From: Bacteroidales bacterium UBA6192
GTDB lineage: Bacteria > Bacteroidota > Bacteroidia > Bacteroidales > F082
Assembly (NCBI GenBank): GCA_002422725.1
Contig: DITE01000109.1
Span: forward strand, 1-42,535
Direction: 5' to 3'
DNA length: 42,535 nt
Made by a program: the position numbers and the translations under genes. This document shows, in pieces, positions 24,612 through 33,406 of this stretch (the first letter of the stretch is position 1; every line of letters starts with the position of its first letter). The notes under the pieces were generated by a model. The model made no database searches. It saw nothing but the letters and a program-made list of their open reading frames with translations, and had not been told where the DNA came from.

Positions 24612-27600
24612 TTATTGAATAATTAGTTTTTTTATCATTCTTGTTTGGCCTTCAATGATCAAAGTATACGTTCCGGAAGGCTGGTTGGTCAGATCGATCT
24701 GATGTTTCAACTGACCACCCGAAACCTGAACCCTTGCAGAGAAAACCTCAGTTCCACCTGAATTGATTGCTCTCAGCTTCAGCGGCTGATCAACCAGATT
24801 GGTCAACTGCAAGTTAAACAATCCTTTACCTGGATTTGGATAAACAGATGCCTTCATCTGGCGTTGCTCATCAATATTGGTGCAGTCGAGAAACTCAATC
24901 CTAACGGTGTCGTACGAAATACAATTGGTTTCGTTGGTAACCGCTACCCAAAACTCATGTACACCATAACCAAGTCCGTGTGTATCAACTACAATCGATT
25001 GAGCTGTTGCGCCGTTTGACCATAAGTAAGTAGCCCCCGGATTTCCGGCATCGAGCGACCAGTTGTCGCCACCGCATAACAGTGTATCCAAACCAAGATC
25101 AACCGTTGGGAGGTCAAACACATTGATGGAAATGGCATTGCCCGAAAGAGTATCTTCGCCATCAGAGGCAAATACAACATATGTATCTGTTAGTGTGGGA
25201 TATATCATTGAAACCTGATCGTTGGAGATTGTTTCGCCGGCACCATTCTGCCAATAGTAAGTGTAGGTTCCTGAACCGCCTGAAGCCTCAGCCGAAAGCT
25301 GCACCCCATTACCTGAGCAAACAGCATTCGTGTCGGCCACTGCAACAACCTGCAGGTTGTTTACGCGCAAGTGCACTGGGATGGTAAGTTCTCCATTGTC
25401 AGGGTCATTGCTGTTGATAAATAAATTGGCAAAATAGTGGCCAATTTCGAGGTCGGTTGCGTTGAAGTTAACAAAGATCGTATCGGTCTGACCAGGAGCA
25501 ACTGAGCCGCTTGTAGGGCCATAGCTGAGCCAACTGACCACATAGAGTGAATAGTCTTCAACCTCGCCATACTGTGTTGTTCCACAAGGGTCAACAGAAC
25601 CTGTATAAGTCAGGCGCACACGCATGCGTGTCAAACCAGGTAAAGCACTCATCGGAGGGATAATGGTAGCTGTATAAGGTCCCATTCCGGGTGAGCCAGC
25701 AACTGTAATTTCCTCATCATTAAACACTTCATCCTGATTCCAGTCGACCCAAACACCAACCTGATCACCGGAATAAGGATTACCATTCTGGATTACAACA
25801 TCAATAGGTTGTCCTGGCATAACGATTTCAGACAAGGCGGTATAATCGCCATAGCCGTTGCTTCCTGTTGTATTTTCGATGCTTCCGAAGCTTACCTGCG
25901 AAATATACTCATCGCCACCACCTGAGCCGGCACAGTATTCTTCAACCTGACGATCGAGGATGATTTCGGAACCAATGGCAAAATTCATGTCAAGCTGGCC
26001 GGTGTTGGTAATCAGCACCATTTGCTGGGCGGTTGAATCGGGCATGAGATATTGGTAAATCTCAACGGGAGTCATGCTGATTTGTGCATCGCCCCACTGA
26101 ACATTAGTGCTTGAGGCGCCACTTTCGAGTTCACCTTCGTAGAATGCCGTTACTTTATAGGCATAGTAGCCATAATCAGGTAGTTGGTCAATATAATTAT
26201 TCGTGGCAGATGTACCTATTAAAACATTGTCCCTGTAGATATTGAAATTAAGGAAGCCTGGTGCCGTTTCGAAAGTCCAGTCAAGGGTTGTTTGTCCTGA
26301 CTCGAATTCAATAACTGCTACCAGATTGCTTGGGCGATTTAGCGGATTGGTTTCATAAGGTGAACAATAGGTGTTGATAACGCCCGAACGGTTGTCGGCC
26401 CAAACAGGATAAACTTTTCCGCCACGGGCAGCAATTCCAAGATAATCACCCATATAACCCCCGGCCAGACCAGGGATAGGAGCTGGCGTAAAAGCCACGT
26501 CTGATACCTTAAAATCTTCCCAGGTTTCACCGCCATCATCACTATTTGCGCAATACACTTCACACTGAGTTGAAGACACATTACGGTCGTCATAAAATAT
26601 TACACTCAATATTCCATTTTCCGGGTCGCAGGTGATCCAGGGGAAGTAATGCTGTTTTCCCTGACCAAATTCATCCTGATTAACCCTGATTGGGGTAGAC
26701 CATGTTGCTCCCTGATTGGTTGATTTTATCATGTAAACATCGATACTCACGTCAGTATTTACACCCGGTACGCCAATATTGGACCATACCAGATAAATAG
26801 TGCCGTTATTTGATCCGCCGGAAATGTCAACAGTCATCACAGGAAATGAGTTAACACGCATATTTTTTCCGGTTTCTGATGTCCTGATTCCTCTAATATT
26901 CGAGATAATCCGGGATGCTGTCGACCAGGTTGTGCCTCCATCGAGTGATTTAGCAAAACCAATGGCTGTTTCATCGGTAGGCCAGCCATCATACACAGCC
27001 CAGGCTGCATACACCTCACCATTAGGGCCGGTTTGAATATTCACGCCCTGATTGTGGCTTCCGGCATTGATAGCAGCGCTGATGTTCTGACGGGTAGTCC
27101 AGGTGTCGCCATCATCTGATGAGTTCGAAATAACTATTTCAAGATCATGTGGCCCGCCAAAATCTGTCCAGGCGTTATAAAGATTCCCTTCATAAGGACT
27201 TGTCAGGCTGTTGTCGATCCAGAAATGATTTTTATCAGCCAATTGACCCGGATTTGGAGCAATTGTTTTTGCAGTCCAGGTTTCACCCTGATTGTCGGAG
27301 TAGGCAACGCCCTGTCCACCGGGGTTCGAAATATAATTGATATACCACCTTCCGTTCCATCCCATAGCCACTGCAGGGTCGCCCGAGTTGGAACCGGCGG
27401 CTCCCTGCACCTTTCCCTGCCAGGTTTCAGATGCATCAAAAGAATACAGATCGTTGGCGCCATACAAACTACCGACCGGATTCTGAGTTGAGTTATTCGA
27501 ATTCAACACATTGTCGGGATCAAGCGGATTGATGAAAACCGAATTCTCACTTTGTGTCGAATTTATTGTTGTAACAGGCACATCAGGTGAATCATCAGTC

Positions 27601-27842
27601 AAAACCGAAAATGCCTTTATCTTACTTCCGGTAAATACTGCAGGCTGAACCCTGACCTCAGGATTTAAAACATATAATCCCTTTTCAGCCAACCGTTTGT
27701 AATACCCATTGTTGTCAACCCTGGTATCAACCATGTTGCGTCTTTCGCGTTCAGTTTTGGCATCATCACTGATCAGCCAGTTGACTCCAACCACAGTAAC
27801 TGCCAGCAATGCCAGCAATAAAAAAGTAAGTTTTCTTTTCAT
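24612..27842 (-). CDS. Large T9SS-secreted sialidase-like (Asp-box) protein with FN3 and GEVED domains
   Basis: A 1076-residue secreted protein. An N-terminal helix precedes a beta-propeller (about 130-500) carrying at least five Asp boxes of the SxDxGxTW type (SDNQGETW, SSDDGDTW, SLDGGTTW, STNQGATW, NSDDGGETW). An FN3-like domain follows (about 510-580), then a GEVED domain (VWVDWNQDEVFNDEE ... YGEVEDYSL, about 650-770). A cell-adhesion-like repeat, an Ig/PKD-like section and a T9SS sorting domain (YPNPGKGLFNLQL) complete it. Asp-box propellers occur in sialidases but also in non-enzymatic binding proteins. No sialidase arginine triad was verified, so enzymatic activity is open. The gene lies 38 bp upstream of the Omp28-like gene. 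Confidence 0.8.
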   Translation of the reverse strand: MKRKLTFLLLALLAVTVVGVNWLISDDAKTERERRNMVDTRVDNNGYYKRLAEKGLYVLNPEVRVQPAVFTGSKIKAFSVLTDDSPDVPVTTINSTQSENSVFINPLDPDNVLNSNNSTQNPVGSLYGANDLYSFDASETWQGKVQGAAGSNSGDPAVAMGWNGRWYINYISNPGGQGVAYSDNQGETWTAKTIAPNPGQLADKNHFWIDNSLTSPYEGNLYNAWTDFGGPHDLEIVISNSSDDGDTWTTRQNISAAINAGSHNQGVNIQTGPNGEVYAAWAVYDGWPTDETAIGFAKSLDGGTTWSTASRIISNIRGIRTSETGKNMRVNSFPVMTVDISGGSNNGTIYLVWSNIGVPGVNTDVSIDVYMIKSTNQGATWSTPIRVNQDEFGQGKQHYFPWITCDPENGILSVIFYDDRNVSSTQCEVYCANSDDGGETWEDFKVSDVAFTPAPIPGLAGGYMGDYLGIAARGGKVYPVWADNRSGVINTYCSPYETNPLNRPSNLVAVIEFESGQTTLDWTFETAPGFLNFNIYRDNVLIGTSATNNYIDQLPDYGYYAYKVTAFYEGELESGASSTNVQWGDAQISMTPVEIYQYLMPDSTAQQMVLITNTGQLDMNFAIGSEIILDRQVEEYCAGSGGGDEYISQVSFGSIENTTGSNGYGDYTALSEIVMPGQPIDVVIQNGNPYSGDQVGVWVDWNQDEVFNDEEITVAGSPGMGPYTATIIPPMSALPGLTRMRVRLTYTGSVDPCGTTQYGEVEDYSLYVVSWLSYGPTSGSVAPGQTDTIFVNFNATDLEIGHYFANLFINSNDPDNGELTIPVHLRVNNLQVVAVADTNAVCSGNGVQLSAEASGGSGTYTYYWQNGAGETISNDQVSMIYPTLTDTYVVFASDGEDTLSGNAISINVFDLPTVDLGLDTLLCGGDNWSLDAGNPGATYLWSNGATAQSIVVDTHGLGYGVHEFWVAVTNETNCISYDTVRIEFLDCTNIDEQRQMKASVYPNPGKGLFNLQLTNLVDQPLKLRAINSGGTEVFSARVQVSGGQLKHQIDLTNQPSGTYTLIIEGQTRMIKKLIIQ

Positions 27843-28010
27843 AAAGAAGAATTTATTAAGGTTGTTTGATTCTAAAAAACAGCATAAAAGTAACTATTTT
27901 TTAGATTAAACTTAATTTAAGTTAAAAAACAAACTTAACCACCTGACAACACTGGCCTTGAAAGGGTTGCATTAACCCAAAATAAAACTAATACAGGTGG
28001 ATGTGTTGCC

Positions 28011-29123
28011 TCAGGAAAGAGAATTGCCGGGTTCCGGGCTTGTCCTGTGCTGAAAGTGTATAGAATCACCAGGCATGTCAAAACAAATTGTTTCTCCAAT
28101 GGCTGAAATAGCAGCATTGAGCGATTTGGTGCTGAGTGAGGCGTCTTTATCGAGATTGGGCTTGTTGTTATAAAGCAAATACTTCTTTCGGTCAGAAACT
28201 GGAGTTAGGTTTGGCATAACAACGTTGGCTCCGGCCAATACCCCCATTTGGCGGCCAAGTGGGTTTATGGTTTCGAGGGCTGTGGATGCAGCAATGTTGA
28301 TGTAAGGCATCATAATCCGCAACAGGGCGATCATGCGGAGACTGAGAAGGTATCTTTCATTAGCCGGAAGCAATAGCTTACTTTGGTCAAATATGGGGGT
28401 GTCGGCATGTTCCAGATAAGGCCCCATGCCTACCATGTCGATGTCCATTTCCCTGAAGAAAAGCAGGTCGTCTGCCAAATCTTCAAGGGTTTGACCCGGA
28501 AGGCCGATCATAACGCCTGTTCCAACCTGATAACCGCAGGTTTTGAGGTCCTGAAGTGCTTTGATTCGGGTGTCGTAATCATGATGACCATCGGCCGGGT
28601 GGATGGATTCATAAAGCCTCCTGTTTGAAGCTTCAATACGCAGGAGATATCTTGATGCTCCTGCTTCTTTCCATCGTCTGTACACTTCAATACTTTGTTC
28701 ACCACACGAAAGGGTTATGGTTAGTTCCTTGTTGGTGTGTTGGTGGATCAACTTCAGGAGATGTTCAATGTGCGCAGCAAATGAAGGGCCTGATAGTTCG
28801 CCGGTTTGGATAACCAATGAGCCAAAGCGGTTGATGTGCGCAAATTCCGCAGCCTTAAGCACAGCTTCATCGCTCAGAAAATACCTGTCAACTTTTTTGT
28901 TTTCGGCCCTGATACCACAATACAGGCAGTTTTTTCCACATTGGTTGGTAAGTTCGATCAGGCCGCGCAGGTAAACAATCCTGCCAACTGATTCAGCCTT
29001 TGTTTTCAGGCCATGCTGCAACAAAGCTTCATGTTCGTCCTGATTGCTGATTCCCAGCAATTGAACCAGTTGTTCTTTATTCAGGCTCTTGTTATTCAGG
29101 AGGGCAGATAGCACTTCGGTCAT
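28011..29123 (-). CDS. hydE: [FeFe]-hydrogenase maturase HydE (radical SAM)
   Basis: A 370-residue radical SAM enzyme with the CX3CX2C cluster motif at C62, C66 and C69 (QCGKNCLYCG). Typical HydE segments follow: GSLVIQTGE, the TLSCGEQ region and GVMIGLPGQTLEDLADDL. HydE works on the HydG-derived Fe-CO-CN synthon on the way to the azadithiolate-bridged diiron subcluster of the H-cluster. Its ATG overlaps the hydF stop by 4 bp. It is the last gene of the hydrogenase operon, and no strong terminator is seen after it. Confidence 0.95.
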   Translation of the reverse strand: MTEVLSALLNNKSLNKEQLVQLLGISNQDEHEALLQHGLKTKAESVGRIVYLRGLIELTNQCGKNCLYCGIRAENKKVDRYFLSDEAVLKAAEFAHINRFGSLVIQTGELSGPSFAAHIEHLLKLIHQHTNKELTITLSCGEQSIEVYRRWKEAGASRYLLRIEASNRRLYESIHPADGHHDYDTRIKALQDLKTCGYQVGTGVMIGLPGQTLEDLADDLLFFREMDIDMVGMGPYLEHADTPIFDQSKLLLPANERYLLSLRMIALLRIMMPYINIAASTALETINPLGRQMGVLAGANVVMPNLTPVSDRKKYLLYNNKPNLDKDASLSTKSLNAAISAIGETICFDMPGDSIHFQHRTSPEPGNSLS

Positions 29124-30328
29124 TGCTTATTCAAGTTAAATGGAGCCATCACCCGATCAAAAATACCATTCATCCAGGCGATTGCCATGCCATAGTTGCT
29201 TACAGCTATATTGGCATCGATTGCCATTTTTAGTCTGTTGATCAGCTGTTTACGGGTAACAACACAACCTCCGCACTGGATTACAAGTGCATACTGCTTC
29301 ATCTCGACAACAGCACTCAATCCGGCAACGATATCAAAATCAATTTGTTTTCCGGTGAATTCTCTTATCCACCGGGGGAGTTTATGCCGGCCAATATCTT
29401 CGCAACTCACCTGATGGGTACATGATTCGAGGATGAGCACCTTGTCACCGTCCTGTAGCTGACTAAGCATGGGGGTTCCTTTCATATAGTGTTCGAAATC
29501 GCCTCTGAGCCTTGCAAAAACAATACTGAAACTTGTCAGGGGAACATCGGCTGGCACGACAGAATTCACAAAGCCAAAAGCCTGGCTGTCGGTAATAACC
29601 AGCTGGGGTTTGGGCATCTGTTGTTCGAAATACTGTTTCAGGTGTGTTTCTTTGAGTACAACACAAATGCAGTCGTTGTCGAGAACATCGCGAATGGCCA
29701 TCACCTGAGGCAGTATCATACGTCCGTCGGGTGCTTCGGAGTCGATGGGGGTAACGAGCAGCACCACCTGGTCGGGTTTAATAACTCCGCCAAGCAGCGA
29801 AGGTTTCTGGTAGGTTGTTTCGGGTATTGTGGTCCGAAGTGTTTCGATAAGTTCTGGCAGGTGGTTGTTGTTCACAGTAGTGAAACTCATCACAGGTGCT
29901 TTGGATATCTGCCTGATCTTTTCGGTGGTTAATGGGTCGAGGGGAACCAGATCCGATTTATTATGCAATATCAGGTAGGGAACTTTATACTCGATAAATC
30001 GTTTGACCAGCTCTAGCTCATAAAATCCGAACTCATTGTTCACGATCACCAGTATAGCACAATCGATGGTTTTGAGGGCTTCGTAAGTTTTGGCCACACG
30101 TTTATCGCCAAGCTCGCCCGAATCGTCAATACCGGCTGTATCCACAACGATCGCCGGGCCGATGCCAAAAATCTCGATCGACTTGCGCACCGGATCGGTT
30201 GTTGTTCCCGGTTTGTCAGAAACGATGGCCACTTCCTGATTCACCATCAGGTTGATAACCGAGCTTTTGCCATTGTTGCGTCGGCCAAAGATGCCGATAT
30301 GGGGTTTGAGGTCTTTTCCTTTAGACAT
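29120..30328 (-). CDS. hydF: [FeFe]-hydrogenase maturation GTPase HydF
   Basis: A 402-residue scaffold protein that assembles the diiron subcluster and delivers it to apo-HydA. The GTPase domain shows G1 GRRNNGKSS (15-23), the threonines GTTTDP of switch I, G3 DTAG (63-66) and G4 NKSD (123-126). The cluster-binding domain has C303 and H305 (CTH) and C352 and C355 (CGGC). The residue before the CxxC pair is Q351 where many HydF proteins have histidine. It sits between hydG and hydE, 58 bp after hydG. Confidence 0.95.
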   Translation of the reverse strand: MSKGKDLKPHIGIFGRRNNGKSSVINLMVNQEVAIVSDKPGTTTDPVRKSIEIFGIGPAIVVDTAGIDDSGELGDKRVAKTYEALKTIDCAILVIVNNEFGFYELELVKRFIEYKVPYLILHNKSDLVPLDPLTTEKIRQISKAPVMSFTTVNNNHLPELIETLRTTIPETTYQKPSLLGGVIKPDQVVLLVTPIDSEAPDGRMILPQVMAIRDVLDNDCICVVLKETHLKQYFEQQMPKPQLVITDSQAFGFVNSVVPADVPLTSFSIVFARLRGDFEHYMKGTPMLSQLQDGDKVLILESCTHQVSCEDIGRHKLPRWIREFTGKQIDFDIVAGLSAVVEMKQYALVIQCGGCVVTRKQLINRLKMAIDANIAVSNYGMAIAWMNGIFDRVMAPFNLNKQ

Positions 30329-30386
30329 GTTCAGTTAGTTTAGTTGATCAGGCAGTTACCAGATTCATGTTTATCGGTTGAATGCG

Positions 30387-31814
30387 TCAGAAATACAGGT
30401 CGCGTTCGCCTTGTTTAATGCGGTCGATTCGTTCTTTCACTTTCATGATATAGCTTTCGTCTTCCAGCTGTTCCAGGTTGCGTTCAATTACTTTCCAGCC
30501 TTTGCGGGCAGTTTCTTCGGAAGCATAGTCAACGATGTATTCGGCCAGGGTGAGCAAAGCATTTGGTGTGCAGAATTTTTTGATAAATCCTGGCACGCTG
30601 AATTCCATAAAATGCTGTCCAGTGCGTCCTTTACGGTAACAGGCTGTGCAGAAAGATGGCAGGTAATCACCTTCGAGCAATTCGTCGATCACCTCATTCA
30701 GTGTGCGGTCGTCGTTGATCTTGAATTGCTCCTTATTCAGGTTCTGGTCAATCGAAGGGTCATCGGCATAAGCGCCAATTTCGAGCTTCGTACCGGCATC
30801 GATTTGAGAGCAACCAAAAGCAAGCACTTCGTTTCGAACCTGCCTCGATTCACGGGCGGTGAGGATCAGTCCTGTGTAGGGAACTGCCAGACGCAATATG
30901 GCCACGACTTTTGTAAATTCTTCATCGGAAAGGGTATACCTATCATCAAGATCATATTCCGAGGCATCCTGAATGCGGGGGAAAGAGATAGTGTGTGGCC
31001 CAACATTGTAACAGGCTTCGAGGTGGTTAACATGCCTCAGCAGTCCCATGACCTCAAACTTGTAGTCGTAAAGACCAAAAAGTGCACCGATACCAACATC
31101 ATCAATGCCGGCTTCCATTGCCCTGTCGAGGGCTGTGAGCCTGTAGTCATAGTCCGACTTCCGGCCCGATGTATGGCATCTGGCATAGGTTTCGTGGTGA
31201 TAAGTTTCCTGAAAAACCTGATAAGTGCCTATTCCGGATTCCTTGATAATCCGAAAACCTTCCATATCAAAAGGTGCAGCATTGATGTTGACGCGCCTGA
31301 TCTCACCATGATCTTTTTTTACACTGTAAACGGTGCGAACGGTGTCGGCGATAAAGTCTGCAGAATATATTTTATGTTCGCCAAAAACAAGGATAAGGCG
31401 TTTTTGGCCATGCTCCTCCAGGGCTTTTACATTGTCGATGAGTTCGTCCTTTGTCAGAGTTTTCCTGATGGCCTGTTTGTTGGAAGCCTTGAAACCGCAA
31501 TAGCGGCAATTGTTTGAGCAATAGTTGCCAACATATAAGGGGGCAAACAAAACAATGCGTTTGCCATAAACCTTTTCTTTCAGTTCGCGTGCACCCTGCT
31601 TGATGATTTCAATCAGTCCGGGCTCAGTGGCATTCAGCAGAACAGCTGTTTCCTGCATACTGAGCCGGTTTTTGCTCAGCGATTTATTAACAATGCTGAT
31701 TACCTGATCGCGCCCGGGTTTGGCCGATGCAAGCATCTGCAGGATCTCACCATCATCGATAAACGGCTGCATGGGCACATCCGGGAGGGTATATTTTTCT
31801 GGGGTAAATTTCAC
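30387..31814 (-). CDS. hydG: [FeFe]-hydrogenase maturase HydG (tyrosine lyase, radical SAM)
   Basis: 475 residues from the GTG at 31814, 19 bp after the preceding stop. A longer frame to 31916 would overlap the upstream kinase and adds a basic leader foreign to HydG. The radical SAM motif CX3CX2C is at C99, C103 and C106 (YCSNNCRYCG). The C-terminal second-cluster motif CX2CX22C (FCTAC ... KKFC) is intact with exactly 22 intervening residues. HydG splits tyrosine to give the CO and CN- ligands of the H-cluster on a dangler-iron synthon. Co-expressed here with its targets HydA and probably HydS. Confidence 0.95.
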   Translation of the reverse strand: MKFTPEKYTLPDVPMQPFIDDGEILQMLASAKPGRDQVISIVNKSLSKNRLSMQETAVLLNATEPGLIEIIKQGARELKEKVYGKRIVLFAPLYVGNYCSNNCRYCGFKASNKQAIRKTLTKDELIDNVKALEEHGQKRLILVFGEHKIYSADFIADTVRTVYSVKKDHGEIRRVNINAAPFDMEGFRIIKESGIGTYQVFQETYHHETYARCHTSGRKSDYDYRLTALDRAMEAGIDDVGIGALFGLYDYKFEVMGLLRHVNHLEACYNVGPHTISFPRIQDASEYDLDDRYTLSDEEFTKVVAILRLAVPYTGLILTARESRQVRNEVLAFGCSQIDAGTKLEIGAYADDPSIDQNLNKEQFKINDDRTLNEVIDELLEGDYLPSFCTACYRKGRTGQHFMEFSVPGFIKKFCTPNALLTLAEYIVDYASEETARKGWKVIERNLEQLEDESYIMKVKERIDRIKQGERDLYF

Positions 31815-31833
31815 TTTAGTATGTTTAGAATGT

Positions 31834-32955
31834 CTAGTTCCTTGGCAAGCTAATGGTAAAGGTTGTGCCCTTGTCGGGCTCACTCTCCACCTCAATCGTG
31901 CCATTATATTGGTCAACCATTTTCTTCATGATCGAAAGGCCAAGCCCGCTTCCGGTGATATCGCGTGTTTTGCTGCTTTTGATCCGGACAAAATCCTGAA
32001 AAATTGTTTCAAGATCCTCTTTACTCATCCCGATTCCTGTATCGGAAACCTTGATCAGTAGGGATGACTTTTCGTCTGTAATGACCACATCAACTTTACC
32101 ACCATCGCGGTTGTACTTAACAGCATTTGACACCAAATTGTTGAATACGATTTCCATTTCGTCGGGGTCGGCCAGCAGCGTGGTATCGCCCTTAGTGGTC
32201 ATTTTTACTTTCACAGCACGCTGAATCGAATAAGGTTCCATGGTATCAATAGCTAACTTGGCTATCTCGGCCAGATCAATCTCCCTTATTTTGCGCTGTT
32301 TCTTTCCCGATTCAATCTTTGTGAGGTCGAGCAGGTCCATGATCAGGTTGCGCATACCTTTCAATCGGGCCAGAGAACGCTCGATCATTTTGTCGTAATC
32401 TTCCACCTTATCACCAAACTGCTTTTCCTGTATCATTTTCAGATAGCCTTCAACAGCGTTGAGCGGCGATTTGAGTTCGTGCGACAGTACGGAGAGGAAT
32501 TGAAACCTGATTTGTTTGCCCTCCTCCTGCATTTTGCGGGTCATTCGCTTGAGGAACAAATGCTTGGCCACATTCTCGATCGAAGCCCTCAGCTCCTGAG
32601 GGGTAAAGGGTTTTGGCATGAAATTGTATGCCCCGTTTCGTGTGGCTTTAATGGCCAGATCGAGTGAAGCGAATGAAGTAATCATCATGACGGCCACATC
32701 CATCTGCTCCTTGTTGATGTATTCGAGCACTTCTATTCCATCCATACCCGGCAGTTTGTTGTCGAGCAACACCACATCCACTTTCTGATTGTTTAGTATT
32801 TCAATGGCTTCTTCACCTGTTCCGGCATCGATCAGTGTAAAGTCGAAATCTTCTTCCATAAACGGATATCCTACGCTGTAGTTGCTTAGGATACGGTTGA
32901 TGCCCGACCGGATTCCCGGTTCGTCGTCAACAACAAGAACATGTAATGTTGCCAT
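31834..32955 (-). CDS. Receiver-histidine kinase hybrid (REC-HisKA-HATPase)
   Basis: A 373-residue cytosolic signalling protein. The N-terminal receiver domain has acidic pair D10/D11, phosphoacceptor D65 (LLDNKLPGMDG) and K115. A helical linker and HisKA domain follow with H159 (SHELKSPLNAVEGY), then a HATPase domain with N-box NNLVSNAVKY, G1 DTGIGMS and G2 SGLGLSIM. There is no sensor or membrane domain, so it probably takes its signal from another protein by phosphotransfer, most likely the adjacent HydS-like kinase. It lies 26 bp after a receiver gene and 19 bp before hydG. Confidence 0.9.
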   Translation of the reverse strand: MATLHVLVVDDEPGIRSGINRILSNYSVGYPFMEEDFDFTLIDAGTGEEAIEILNNQKVDVVLLDNKLPGMDGIEVLEYINKEQMDVAVMMITSFASLDLAIKATRNGAYNFMPKPFTPQELRASIENVAKHLFLKRMTRKMQEEGKQIRFQFLSVLSHELKSPLNAVEGYLKMIQEKQFGDKVEDYDKMIERSLARLKGMRNLIMDLLDLTKIESGKKQRKIREIDLAEIAKLAIDTMEPYSIQRAVKVKMTTKGDTTLLADPDEMEIVFNNLVSNAVKYNRDGGKVDVVITDEKSSLLIKVSDTGIGMSKEDLETIFQDFVRIKSSKTRDITGSGLGLSIMKKMVDQYNGTIEVESEPDKGTTFTISLPRN

Positions 32956-32981
32956 AATTGAAAGATATTGAATAGTTTTGA

Positions 32982-33377
32982 CTAAAGCTTCAGCAGCTTA
33001 TTGATTTCACGGTGAAGCTGATCGCTTCGGATACCCTTTTCGAGGTAAAGGTCAGCTTTGATCCAGGCTTTATCCGTTTCGTTATACAGATCGAAAGTGA
33101 AACCGGTTTCAGCTGTGGCAGCAGTTGCAATAATTATTGGCATATCCGGATATTTACGCTTGGCTTTGTAGGCAAGGATAAATCCACTGTCTTCATTCTC
33201 CATCATCAGGTCGAAAATGGCCAGATCAGGTTTTAAGGTATCGAGCACACTCTCACCTTCGGCCTGACTATCAGCTGTCTTAACGCGAAAGCCAAGGTTT
33301 TTCACCATGATTTCCATCTGAAACAAATAGTCTGCATCATCATCAACTATCAGCACTAACTTCTTTTCGTTGCTCAT
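32982..33377 (-). CDS. Single-domain response regulator
   Basis: A 131-residue stand-alone receiver (CheY-like) with acidic residues D12-D14, phosphoacceptor D56 (AIFDLMME) and K114 (YLEKGI). It has no DNA-binding or enzymatic output. It is encoded directly after the HydS-like kinase (29 bp) and before the receiver-kinase hybrid, which makes it the prime candidate for a phosphorelay shuttle or phosphate sink between the two. It resembles the 171-residue receiver at 39649 in the phosphoacceptor region (D-x-MM...GF). Confidence 0.9.
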   Translation of the reverse strand: MSNEKKLVLIVDDDADYLFQMEIMVKNLGFRVKTADSQAEGESVLDTLKPDLAIFDLMMENEDSGFILAYKAKRKYPDMPIIIATAATAETGFTFDLYNETDKAWIKADLYLEKGIRSDQLHREINKLLKL

Positions 33378-33406
33378 TTTTTTATGTTTTTATTGTCTAT
33401 TAATCA

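Noticed and set aside
24612..27842. Firm call as an active sialidase
   Set aside because: Asp boxes are present, but the catalytic arginine triad and Tyr/Glu pair could not be identified; Asp-box propellers are also found in non-enzymatic proteins.
27961..27978. Terminator after hydE
   Set aside because: GGGTT/AACCC has only five base pairs and three T on the minus strand; too weak to claim.
30378..31517. Long plus-strand open frame (379 codons) opposite hydG
   Set aside because: It is antisense to a strongly supported HydG with all cluster motifs; the product has no recognisable domain and is a shadow frame.
31815..31916. Upstream extension of HydG to 31916
   Set aside because: It would overlap the preceding kinase gene and add a basic leader not found in HydG; the GTG at 31814 gives a normal length.
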